A DNA stretch of 64,000 bases from Echiichthys vipera. Lineage: Eukaryota; Chordata; Actinopteri; Perciformes; Trachinidae. Below, in pieces: positions 35,425-45,684 of this stretch; the first letter of the stretch is position 1, and each line of letters opens with the position of its first letter. The translations under genes were made by a program, and so were the position numbers. The stretch spans positions 31,817,004 through 31,881,003 of the forward strand of contig OY829651.1 in assembly GCA_963691815.1 (NCBI GenBank). Direction: 5' to 3'. The notes below the pieces were generated by a model that saw only the letters and a list, made by a program, of their open reading frames with translations, did no database searches and had not been told where the DNA came from.

Positions 35425-35558
35425 AGAGTCAATCCTTATCCCGAAGTTACGGATCTGATTTGCCGACTTCTCTTATCTACCTGCCTTGATCTAACATGCC
35501 AGAGGCTGTTCACCTTGGAGACCTGCAGCGGATACGGGTACGGCCTGGTGCGAGATAT
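35425..35558 (-). pseudogene. 28S rRNA-derived fragment
   Basis: The minus strand reads conserved eukaryotic large-subunit rRNA sequence: 'CAGGTCTCCAAGGTGAACAG', 'CCTCTGGCATGTT', 'AGTCGGCAAATCAGATCCGT' and 'AACTTCGGGATAAGGATTG'. About 125-130 bp are recognisable; similarity stops abruptly on both sides, in ordinary genomic sequence. It is not a functional rRNA gene. It may be a retro-copied rRNA fragment or the head of a 28S-derived SINE. Confidence 0.82.
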
Positions 35559-36224
35559 ACCAACACAATAAACTATACAGCAACTCAACCTTATCACAGA
35601 GCATAAGTTGGGGTTGTTGTGGGGGTTATCTCCACATGTATGGCAAATAAAACCCACTTTTACCCATAAAAAGTATTTTGGTGTAGCTTAGCACAAATTG
35701 ACCTACCACAGTCCAGAGACAGCAGACTGTGACGGAGAACGTCAAATAAATATTAATTTATGGAAAAGCAATACTTTCATTCTGTACCCCTCAAAACATA
35801 TTTTTTAAATATAGCTTTTAATAAAGATTCTACATATTCAACCTTTTCAGTGCACCTTCAAAAATGACGGCAATACAGCTTGTAATGGTAAGTGGGATCA
35901 GCAATGATTTAATTCCGGTACAAATACATCACATGCAGAGTATCATATGGAGACTCGTTTCTTTCTGAATAATTGCTGTTCTTTAGTTCTGATAACTGAT
36001 AAACTGATCCTACTGGTTATCCTGGTTAAATGTAGTGGTATTTTATTTCAATTTGACCTAGCCTTATACATCAACATTTTCTTTAAAGCACTGGTTATAG
36101 GTAAAGTTAATGTGAAGCGTCCCATGAAGGCTGGTGTCATTAATAATGTCGGCCATTGGTGTGTGTTAGCTTTGAATAAAGGTTTTCTTAAGGCACACAT
36201 GTTTCTTATATATACTGGAGCGAG

Positions 36225-36470
36225 CTAAATGCCAGTCTCTCTTCCACCCTCATCCATGACAGATTGGCATGTATTCCTTCCACACTGTTTCTCATTGAGC
36301 AGTGAATAGGAAAGCGGGCAGCTCTGAAACACTGGACCAGATTGCTGAACAGTAATCGAGGTGGGATCGAACTTCAGATTGTAATACTTGTGATGATGGA
36401 TATTCCTCAAGTGTGACACCCAACAACTTGGCCTCTTTAACATGCTTTCCCATTCAGAAACCTGAAGCAT
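36225..36470 (-). pseudogene. LINE RT C-terminal fragment (left piece)
   Basis: The minus strand, with frameshifts, reads 'AKLLGVTLEEYPSSQV' and 'RSHLDYCSAIWSSVSEL', typical of the region after the RT catalytic core. It is one half of a LINE; the other half, with the catalytic motif, is at 37689-37775. A solo LTR separates them. Confidence 0.68.
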
Positions 36471-36655
36471 TGTCAGGATTCCATCCTGGCAGCCCTTCTC
36501 TCCCCTTTTGTTCCTGTGTTTTGTCTCCCTCTGTTTCCCTGTATGTGTCTCCCCTCTCTGTCTTTGTCTGTTGTGAGCTGGAGGTGTGGTTTTCAGGGCA
36601 GGCTGATCCAGGGGGAACTCATTGGCACTATTCGACTTCCCTTCCTGTATATTAA

Positions 36656-37289
36656 GGGCGCACTCACACTGTCTGTCCGTACCGTGCCCCCGGCTTTAGG
36701 GTACTTGCCCCCCCTCCCTCTCCCCCCGCTGGCCAGCCCGTTTGTACTCACACTGCCTGGGCCTCATGCAAATGCTTCTTGCCTGTCCATACGTCATCAC
36801 GGCGTAACACGTCACACGCATTGATTGACGTCATCGCGATGCGTCGCTTTGTTTACAAATCTTTCCATAGACCTCGGAGTTTTTGTGCATCTTGTCCGAC
36901 TGTTTTTGAATATTTTCATCCGACCAAAGCTGCAGTAAACACTCCACCTCCACATCACACCAACGTGAACCTTTCGCCGCCATTGTTGTTGTTGTTAAAT
37001 GTCCGGGCATGGTCCGTCTTGTTTTTTTTTTTCTATGTCCAAACCGGCGCACATAAAATGACGTCAGAGCCGCCGTAGGCCTCGTGCTCATGCTCGTACA
37101 CATGCGCACGCTCGTGCTTGTACATGTGCAAACACGCTTTACATAAGCCCACCTCTCTCCAACGGGCTGTGGACGGCCAGCTGGCCGCAGCTAGGCGCGG
37201 AGCGGTTGCTCTCACACTGGTCAAACGAACTAGGCTTTACCCATAAAACCTGTTTTGGCCCGGTACGAAAGGACAGTGTGAGTGCGCCC
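36656..37289 (-). mobile_element. Harbinger MITE, family B copy 2
   Basis: 634 bp with ends 'GGGCGCACTCACACTGTC' and 'GACAGTGTGAGTGCGCCC', flanked by TAA on both sides (36653-36655 and 37290-37292). Opposite orientation to copy 1. Inserted in the solo LTR. Confidence 0.9.
36831..36983 (-). pseudogene. Family B copy 2: Myb/SANT-like first exon
   Basis: ATG at 36983 ('MAAKGSRWCDVEVECLLQLW', then 'SDENIQKQSDKMHKNSEVYG'). This is the best-preserved version of the family B frame, about 50 codons. No further exon is visible before the right end. Confidence 0.68.
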
Positions 37290-37688
37290 TAAGGCGGACC
37301 TGATACTCAGATCGTTTCATCAGCAGAGCGGTAGGGAGTTGGGAAACTTGGCTCCTTATGTACTCCGTTTTTTCTCCACATCTCTGGAATCTGTGTGTAA
37401 TTGCTCCTGTGCTTTTTTTGCTTCAGTTACCCGTTATCCTGTCGACCTGCCTGCCTGCCTGCCTGCCTACCACCCACTTGTGCTCTCCCTGTGGCTATCA
37501 TCTCCAGCTCGCAATTGTTTGCAACCTGAAGGACGCCATTACCACGTGGAGGAACGGACCTTCGGAGAGTATCCTCTGTGCACTTTGTGAAGCGAGTTTC
37601 ACTTATTAAAAACTGTTAAACCTGACTTTGTGTTTGTGTCTGCATTTGGGTCCCAGTCCTCAGTGTTTCCCAATAATCTTTCGTGAAA

Positions 37689-37775
37689 AGCATTTTGTTA
37701 TACTCCTTGGTATTTTATGCAGATACATGCATCGTTGAATCATCAGCATACATAGCCATGCATGCATTTTTAATA
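37689..37775 (-). pseudogene. LINE RT fragment with catalytic motif (right piece)
   Basis: The minus strand reads 'CMAMYADDSTMHVSA', the RT motif C with YADD. It is the upstream partner of the fragment at 36225-36470, separated from it by the solo LTR. Confidence 0.65.
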
Positions 37776-38690
37776 CACACTAGTGTGTCTGTCTGGAACG
37801 TGCCGACTGATTGGCCTCCAGTATTGCTGGTTGCAGCTTTCTGGAGAATCGCTCATCAATTAACTTCAATGCACCTGCCATCGTGTAGACTCCGTTCCCA
37901 CTGCAGCTCCAAGTGACCTGAATCAGATTTTTCTCCTCATATGTGACCCACATCTGATTTGATTTTGACAGTGTGAACAGCACAAGTCGCATTGAATCTG
38001 ATATTTTTTAATCAGAATCAGGCCACGTTTAAATGTGCTACTGAATCAGATATGTATCAGATTTTTTTGAATGTGACCGCAATCTGTACAGCCAGGTCGC
38101 ATTTAATGGGACTTTGACATCATTCTGACACACGCTGCTCTGTTTGTAAATGAATGACAAGTAAAGTTGGTTGAAAAAAAAACTGTATTTCTGACCAGTT
38201 GTGGAATGTAAATAAGTACATTAAATTATTTTACTGAAAGTGTAATTCCGGCGCAAAATCATCCCATGGTCTCTGCACTTACATACTTCAAATTAGCCAT
38301 CAAGAGACTTTTTTCCGTGTATAAACTATTAACAGAGAAATCCGGGAGAGTAGCTAACAGCCTGACGTGGTTAACAATGATTAGCTCGGGGCAGTACAGT
38401 GAAGGCATTAACGCTGGCAAAACATGACCTACCACCTAAAAACACCTGAGTTACATTAGCCTAGCTACCTGCCCATGTTCAGTCTCCTTACTGATTTTTT
38501 ACGAGAAATTCAGAATTAGAATCTGCTCTTACTCTGCTCATTGCCTCTCCACAATGTAAATGTAAAGGTTAAAACGGCTGTTTTTTTTTCCTGTTACACA
38601 GCTCATGTATGTCGTTAAATGTCTAAATCCTATATGAGGACTCGTGGCAGGCAGGAGAGGGCGGACTGTGTGAGTGTTTTAGCTCATACC
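37776..38690. other. No gene; possible MITE at about 37890-38150
   Basis: 37890-38150 has repeated TCAGATTTTT-type blocks and looks like a non-autonomous fish DNA transposon, but I cannot define its ends. The rest is not recognised. Confidence 0.35.
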
Positions 38691-38696
38691 ATGTTT

Positions 38697-38900
38697 CAAT
38701 TCAATTCAATTCAAAAAACTTTATTTGTCCCCGGGGGGCAATTCAGGGCACACAGAGCAGCAAATAACGACAGTGCAATTATACAAGAAAATTTTAACCT
38801 AACACAAGAATAAAGTGTAAAAGAAGAGTTAGTGTCAGGATGTTAGTGTGTTAGTACAGGTAGAATAAGTGTCAGGATGTTAGTGTGTTAGTACAGGTTA
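38697..38900 (-). repeat. LINE 3' end with AATTC tail, and a local tandem duplication
   Basis: Starts with 'AATTCAATTCAATTC' and 'AACTTTATTTGTCCCCGGGG', the reverse complement of a Rex1/L2-type LINE 3' terminus. Inside it (about 38831-38899) a segment of about 36 bp ('GTGTCAGGATGTTAGTGTG') is tandemly duplicated. 5'-truncated, non-coding. Confidence 0.6.
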
Positions 38901-39821
38901 GATACAGAGAACATCGTCGGCGTGAGGGTAAATGTTTGTTTAGGCTTTGCAGCTCTATGAGGACAGCAAGGTAGCGGATCACTGGGTTTGGATTGTTTGT
39001 CATTTGGCATCTCAAGTGGAACTAACAAGCCTATGAAATGGTAACGAGAGAAAGACGAGAGGAGGCGGAGGGCAACCTGGAGACGAGAGAGAGACATTCA
39101 GTGCAAGGGGGGAATGGAGAGGGAATGAGAGAGGAGGGAGGGGAGAGGTGGGGAGAGGAACAAGAGATGGATGGGTAGAGACAAAGAGTACAAGAGAAAA
39201 TAAGAGGTGTAGTTATGAGAGATGGGAGAGGTTGAGTGGGAGACATTTCATGTGTAATTGATTGTGAGATTTAACAGTATCTGCTTATTTTGTGCTCGCA
39301 TGGATCTGCAGCCCCTTCTCACCGATCGTTTCCTTATTACACCTGAGCCGCAGTGACAGGATGCTGTTGGCCTGTTGGCGCTAACAGTGAAAGGGTCAAT
39401 GGTGTTTCATTCAAACCACCAGCCACAAGATACCTACATGGATCATAGCTGTACAGATCACAAGTTAAATCCAAGAGCAAGTTCAATATTAATAAATATA
39501 ACAACAAGACTGAGAGTTTACAGCCATGCTAGAGACACCATGTCCACACAGGAAGTGTAGCGTGAGCATCATGTTAAGGCTCATTAATGCCTTCATGGAC
39601 AAAAAACGATGGAACCACTCTCATGCATTCTTTAAACATACAATATGGAATTTTCTCACTATGAAACCACTGAGTCAGACTTTCTGACATTGTATAGCGT
39701 GGGATCTTGGGAGTTGTAGTCTTTATTATCAGCGTTTATTTATAACATGCCATTCTAATGAAATAGCGGCAGTGTTTCCCACAGATTTGCTAATTTGCTC
39801 TCCGGACAGATATTTCATTCA
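38901..39821. other. No recognised gene
   Basis: Contains a purine-rich tract (39040-39240). No coding or repeat identity assigned. Confidence 0.4.
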
Positions 39822-39890
39822 ACAACACACACACACGCACACGCACTCACACACACACACACACGCACACGCACACGCACACGCACACGC

Positions 39891-39929
<39 letters not shown>
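39822..39929. repeat. (AC)n microsatellite with ACGC interruptions
   Basis: About 108 bp of AC dinucleotides with a central (ACGCAC)n block. Confidence 0.97.
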
Positions 39930-39933
<4 letters not shown>

Positions 39934-40390
39934 AGTAAAAAGAGGTTGCACCCTTGTACTGTCACTGATTAAGATTTATTTAATTTTATTTTTTATTCAG
40001 ACAGTTGTTGGCTGGGCATCGGGTCTCACTGTTCAGATCTTTCATTAGGCTTCATTACTGCTAACTTCCACCAGATGTGAAGCCGATAGGTTTCAATTAA
40101 AGTCAATGGCCCTCATTTATCAAACGAACGTACGGCAGAAAAAAACGTGCGTACGACCATTTCCATGCAAACTTCGGCATTTATCAATTTGGACGTGAGC
40201 GGGAACTACGATCAAATCTCACGTCAGGTCTGAGATCGTTTACGCAAATTAAAGCCTGTGTACTTGCGCTGCAGCACAGCAAAATCTGGCTGAAAATAAT
40301 GAACAAACCTCAGCTGTCATTAAGCATAAGCAGTCACATATTAAGAACAGATCAAAACGGAATCTTAAACCGAATTAAAAAAAAAAAATT

Positions 40391-40560
40391 GTGGTTGGAG
40401 CAATTGATTGTACTCATGTGCGTCTGAAGGCACCATCCATGAATGATTACGCATTCATCAATCGCAAAAACTACCACTCGATAAATGTACAGGTGATTTG
40501 TGATGCCAAGCTATCGCTTTTAAATGTGGCGGCCAGGTGGCCAGGGGGACACACACGAAT
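40391..40560 (+). pseudogene. Family C: HARBI1-like transposase core fragment
   Basis: Reads 'VGAIDCTHVRLKAPS' (first catalytic aspartate region), 'YAFINRKNYHSINVQVICDA' (second aspartate) and 'LLNVAARWPGG'. It then runs into the inserted tail, and the third acidic residue region is absent. About 55 recognisable codons. Confidence 0.82.
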
Positions 40561-40579
40561 CTTTTATATTTCAAAACAG

Positions 40580-40648
40580 CTCGGCTCCAGCCCCCCGCGA
40601 CCCCGACAGGGACAAGCGGTCGAAGATGAATGAATGAATGAATGAATG
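40580..40648 (+). repeat. Short retroposon tail inserted in the transposase
   Basis: 'CTCCAGCCCCCCGCGACCCC' followed by 'GGGACAAGCGGTCGAAGATG' and an (AATG)n run is a widespread fish retroposon 3' tail. Its position interrupts the family C transposase. Strongly 5'-truncated. Confidence 0.55.
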
Positions 40649-40728
40649 TGTTGGCGCGCGGCTGCAGGAAGGCGCACTGCAGAGACAAAGTCCTCTCCTA
40701 GGTAAGTGGCTACCCTCGATAAATCGCA

Positions 40729-40959
40729 TTAAATCAAACAAGGTATCAGATGAATAAACATTTTGGTTATTCTTTTCCATACAGTGTTTTTATTTAACAT
40801 TTTGGTTATTCTTTTCCATACAGCGTTTTTATTGGCCCCTTTTATTCCACTCTTGAGACTGCCAAAAAGCTCAGCTTTATTTTGCTCCATCTCGGATGTC
40901 AGGATGCCGATCTCTGTGTCGGAAAAGTTTCCTTTCTTACCAGTGTTTCTTCTCTCCAT
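40729..40959 (-). pseudogene. Family C: Myb/SANT-like helper fragment
   Basis: Begins 'MERRNTGKKGNFSDTEIGIL' and continues 'EQNKAELFGSLKSGI' and 'NKNAVWKRITKM', the pattern of the Harbinger Myb-like partner. Its 3' part contains a 39-bp tandem duplication (about 40757-40834), which repeats the 'NAVWKRITKM'-type segment. Confidence 0.68.
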
Positions 40960-41181
40960 GTTTGACCTCAGAGGGCGAGGCCTCCGAACCAGGAATATTT
41001 AAGGGCGTAACATGTTAATGACGATCGAATTCAGCTGCCGCATTTATCATGGCCTGCTCATTCGTACGCTGAGATTGGTCAGATACGAATGTTTCATAAA
41101 TCACGTGTGTCCTGTCGTACGACCAATTCTGCACTCAGATCTGCGCCCGTTTCCATGCAAGATTGATAAATGAGGGCCAAT

Positions 41182-42219
41182 GTGTGAATTTCCACTGACT
41201 TCGGTTGCGCTGCGTTCCGACTCGGTCACAGCCTGAGCATATACGCAGAGCATTTATATTTACCGGATGCCGGAAGCGGAGCCATCAGCAGAGATCAGAT
41301 CGTGCAGGACAGGAAGTGGAGCACAGGAACAAAATAAAATATCTAGTTAAACTGTATTCACAGTTTTTCAAATGGCTGTGCTGTTCTATCATGGTATCAT
41401 CTATGTTTTATCTCACATAAAATAATAAGTAAAAAAGAATAAATTGGTAAAAATGAATGAACAGAAATGATAACCATGTTTGCCTGGAGTGGGAACGTGA
41501 ACAGATGGGGCAGCTGGCGCAAACTCTTATGTTCTTTTGGCTGTTGGGTTCAGGCTCTGAGTTGGAACTCACCTGCTCTTCACTCCAGTATACGCTCTCT
41601 GTGTTTCTCTCAAATATATTAGCTGTCATTGTTTTCCACATACATAGCTTATTTTTGTTTTCGTTTTAAGTCGCAGTTCTTCAGCACATTATGCAATGAG
41701 ATGGGTCTCAGCACCAAGGCCTTTTATTGCACACTGAGGTTTGCTAGCTGGTGTGGGGCAAGGTGCTATCTACGTGCTGTCTACAAGCTCTGTGACTAAT
41801 AGCATTTGTAAATGAGTACGACTTGCCCTACAAAGAACAAATGGATGATGAATCGTGGTGGGTTAAGTTCGCTTATCTTGCAGATATGTTTAGCCACCTC
41901 GATAACCTCAGCATTAAAATGCAAGAAGAATGAGCATATCCTGACAGTGACAGACAAACTGAATGGTTTCCGAAAGTGGAACGTCACATTAACACTAGCT
42001 CATGATCCACAGCAATGTTGATGATAATCAGACAAAAAAAGAACCAGAACGGAGTTGGATGATAACAGAGAGTTCTGTCAAATACTGCTGAGCCAGAAAA
42101 GGCAGGTCAGGAGCAGCGGCGACGTCTTTTTCTTTGGGACAAAGGGTCCAAAGTTCTTTTTTTTTTTTTTAAAAAGGGTCTGATGTTGATGGGGAACATA
42201 GGACCCGGGGACCATAGGT
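41182..42219. other. No recognised gene
   Basis: About 1 kb of AT-rich sequence without recognised protein or repeat. Confidence 0.4.
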
Positions 42220-42526
42220 AAATGGTAAATGGACTTGTACTTATATAGCGCCTTTCTAGTCATCTGACTACTCAAGGCGCTTCACAGTGTCTGTCACAAT
42301 CACCCATTCACACAGATGGCAGTGGACATCTACATACCATCTAATCTGATCTGATCTAACCATTCACACCACATTTACACACCCATGCGCAGCACGGGGA
42401 GCAATTCAGGGTTCAGTGTCTTGCCCAAGGACACTTCGACATGTGGACCGGGGGGAGATGGGGATCGAACCACCAATCTCTCGAACAGAGGACGACCCAC
42501 TCTGCCACCAAGCCACAGCCGCCCAG
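42220..42526 (-). mobile_element. tRNA-derived SINE with LINE-like 3' tail
   Basis: On the minus strand the head (from about 42526) reads 'GGCTGTGGCTTGGTGGCAGA' with an A-box-like stretch and 'GGTTCGATCCC' as B-box, an RNA polymerase III promoter. The body contains 'GTCCTTGGGCAAGACACTGA'. The tail ('AGAAAGGCGCTATATAAGTA', then CCATTTACC units) resembles L2-type LINE 3' ends, so it was probably mobilised by a LINE sharing that tail. A short TCTGATC duplication lies in the middle. Confidence 0.75.
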
Positions 42527-43300
42527 GTACTGTAGGCTCCCGGAGCAGCAAGCTTACGTTAGCCCAGCTGCTAGCAGCAGACAGCCTGTTGCTATACCAA
42601 TGTCTGTTTCTAATGCTCCTCCAGCTTACTGTGAGATTAACAATAACCTCCTGCAAGATAAATGGCCAGACAGTTGGTCAAAGAAGAAGTAGAAGAAGTA
42701 CGGTATTTTCTGGTCCCAGAACATGGGTCATTATTATAAACAAGAAGCGTAGGTGCAAGGTATGTGGCCAAGTTGGCTCACAGGGATTGAGGATGTTGTG
42801 AGTGGAGTATTTGTTTAATCTCTGTATTTGCTTTGGGCAAAACAATTTCATTCATTATGAAGAAAATTAAAGAACACAGAAATTCCAGATCCCACTTCAA
42901 AGAAACAGAGATAGGAAAGAAGGAATCACACACTGATATACAAAAACATTTTCAAGACATGCACAAGGTGGAATATTATAGATGAGCCTGTATGGATAAC
43001 AGACTTTTGCTGAGTACGAGTATAATCCGAGTAATCCGCGTCAATATCTGTACTCGGATTGAATGAAAATCCTCATTAGCGGACTGTGTCTGCATCTGTG
43101 ATATGTTTGTCACAGCGCCGCTCTGCTGTTGTGTCCCCCTCCACTACACACACACACACACACACACACATACACATGCACGCGGGTCTTTTCCTTTAAC
43201 TTTTAAGTTTCTTCAGCTTCAGGTTTGTTTTAACTTTGGTTTGTTCTCACTTATTAACAGCAGAGTTCTGTAAACGTTTAAAATTTAACTGCGTGCGCAT
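42527..43300. other. No recognised gene; short (AC)n at 43145-43170
   Basis: No transposon protein seen. A small AC array precedes the large one. Confidence 0.4.
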
Positions 43301-43413
<113 letters not shown>

Positions 43414-43654
43414 CACACTCTCTCTCTGTCTGTCTGTCTCTCTATCTCTCTTTCTCTCTGTCTCCCTCACTCACACACACACAGACCTGATAATGACGGA
43501 CAATTCATATGGTAAACGGTTACAGATACAGATACAGATAATGCTGTACTCGCTCATCTCTACTGAATATGATACAAGTTGTTCAGAACAGTTCATAACA
43601 TTGGTAAGCATGGACGTCCATTCACTAATATGCCAATCAATGTCTGCAGGAGTT

Positions 43655-45115
43655 AAACGGAGTGAACATGGGCAAAGTTTTGCACCCAAACAACAAATGT
43701 GCTGATATCATCGATCATATTCCAACAAAGATGAAGAAAAAAATAGTTCAAGACATAGTGAAAAACAGACGAAAATTGTGTGTGTGTTGATTGTTGAATC
43801 CATCACAATCAGTGCCAAGTCTGTGTTGGTGGTCTGTTTACAGGCAATTGCCATTGCAGAGCTAGACACAATCACTTTTGACCTGCTTGAGTGAATGGGA
43901 CCACAGCAACTGATATCACAGAGACACTGCTGGCACGTCTTTCCAAAAATGGCTTTGATGACCTCTTCCTGGGTGAGTATTTTGTGGCCTTTTCATGTGA
44001 TGGAGCATCAGTAATGTTGGGCAGAAGAGCAGGGGTAGCTACACAGCTTTGTGCCAGATTCACAGACCTGTTTCTGTGGCACTGCTCAAATCATCATCTG
44101 GAATTGGCAGTTGAAGATGTTCTCAAGGAGGTCAGTGGACTTAATCATTTTAGGATTTTCTTCGACAAGCTGTACACTCTTTATCATGCCTCACCCAAAA
44201 ATCAGAGAACTGTGTCAGTGTGCACAGACGGTTAGACAGCGTGTTTTGATAATCTGCTGGGTGGCTTCAAGTGAGAGAACGGTGAGAGCTGTTTGGGAGA
44301 GCTTCAGGTGCAATTTTTTCAGTGCTGCCATGGATGTTACCAGGGATTCAACAGAGAGCAAAATACTAGGGACTTCATGATAGTCTCACCTGTCTGTCCT
44401 TTGTTTTGAATCTTGGACTCATGTATTATGCCCTAACAGAACTCAGTGATCTGTCAAGGACGCTCCAAAAGAGAGACATGACACTGCCTGAAGCAAACAA
44501 GCTGCTGGCTCTACAGGTTTGGGTCTTTGAGTCCATGGTTTCCTCACCAGGCCCATACACAAAAACTGTCCTTCAAGCTCAAACAGAGAAGACTTTCAAG
44601 AATGCAGGCCTGTATGATAGTCAGAGGATTGTGAAAATTAATGCAGGACTGTACTTTCGCAGTATGGCTGAAAATATGAAATGCTCCAACAACTTCCTCT
44701 CATGTCAGCACACAAAAGAGAGCCCCACACATAGTGATAACCAACTGAGTTCTTCAGCCATACACCTGGCCTGAAGGAGAACTGGATAGAGAGCATGGTG
44801 ATGGAGAGGTGATCCATTTGTATGACTCTAAAAGTAGAGAGAAAAGGGTGTGTCTATATGGAGCCTCTACTTAAGGCTGTCCACACCATTGCTGTGTCTA
44901 CCAATGAATGTGAGCAAGCCTTCAGTAGCATGAATGACATTCTTACTTTCAAAAGGAAAGCCCTTGTTATAAGCAAGCTATTAGAGCACTTAAGTCCACA
45001 AAGTTATGTGAGGTCACGGCTGGCAAAGGGAAAAAGATCTGCAGCTGAAATGGCATATGAAGCCTCAGACCATTCAAGCAGAGCTGACCCCAAGACCTGC
45101 TGGAGCCTTTTGTAA
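43655..45115 (+). pseudogene. hAT-family transposase pseudogene (KIAA1586-like)
   Basis: Multiple stops and frameshifts. Readable pieces in order: 'PNNKCADIIDHIPTKM', 'LARLSKNGFDDLFLGEYFVA', 'CDGASVMLGRRAGVATQLCA', 'LFLWHCSNHHLELAVEDVL', 'KLYTLYHASPKNQRT', then a middle region ('LYYALTELSDLSRTLQKRDM') and the hAT C-terminal dimerisation motif ('VSTNECEQAFSSMNDI'). It resembles vertebrate hAT-derived transposases of the KIAA1586 type. It could be a decayed transposon or a dead copy of a domesticated gene. No terminal repeats were identified. Confidence 0.75.
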
Positions 45116-45684
45116 GTAAGTTGACATCTTATTTCTGATGGATATAGTCGAAATTGTCACATTTTTTAGTTTGCATCTTTAATGTTCTGTATGTGTCAAC
45201 TTTGCTAATGTGTTTCATAATTCTAAAGAACAAAGGTGGTGCTAAATGAATTTATAATGTAACATAATTTGCATACTGAATTCATCACCACATTCAGAGT
45301 GTCTGTTCTTACTCAAGGAAAGCCAAACTACTACTTGAAGTCTAAGAAACAGCAAAGAATTTTCTGCTTTGCCAAGGTGTCTCTCTGGGGTCAGAAATCG
45401 CAGTCATCCTGGCTTTGAGCCAAGCTGTTGATGCAACCACTGAGGAAGAAAGAGTCCCGAGCTCCTCCTTCACAAATAATTTATACAGCAATAAAGTTCA
45501 TTGGGTTGTGATTGGTTCAGAAAGTTGCTGAGGTGTCCCTTGGTTCAGGCTTTAGAATGTCAGTCACTCCCAGACTGGCTCTCTCCGTTCATGAATCCTC
45601 CGCCCCCTGGTCACACAGTTCTTCCGATGAACCACCAGTTCCTGTAGAAAGAACACTCCCTGCTCTGTAGGTTCACTTCCTGGG
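45116..45684. other. No recognised gene
   Basis: Sequence between the hAT pseudogene and the next LINE; the hAT element's 3' end may lie here but was not located. Confidence 0.4.

Larger units (their letters stand above)
36471..37688 (+). repeat. Solo gypsy-type LTR interrupted by a MITE
   Basis: Starts 'TGTCAGGATTCC' and ends 'CTTTCGTGAAA' (the expected terminal CA is mutated). It is flanked by a perfect 5-bp duplication AGCAT (36466-36470 and 37689-37693). A 3' part with 'TTATTAAAAACTGTTAAACC' resembles fish gypsy LTR polyadenylation regions. Without the MITE it is about 580 bp. Internal genes are absent, as expected after LTR-LTR recombination. Confidence 0.72.
40108..41178. mobile_element. 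PIF/Harbinger element, family C (decayed two-gene copy)
   Basis: The ends 'GGCCCTCATTTATCAAAC' and 'GATTGATAAATGAGGGCC' are inverted repeats flanked by AAT on both sides (40105-40107 and 41179-41181). It contains a transposase core fragment (plus strand) and a Myb/SANT-like fragment (minus strand), so it is a collapsed autonomous element. A short foreign tail is inserted at about 40580-40648. Confidence 0.82.
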
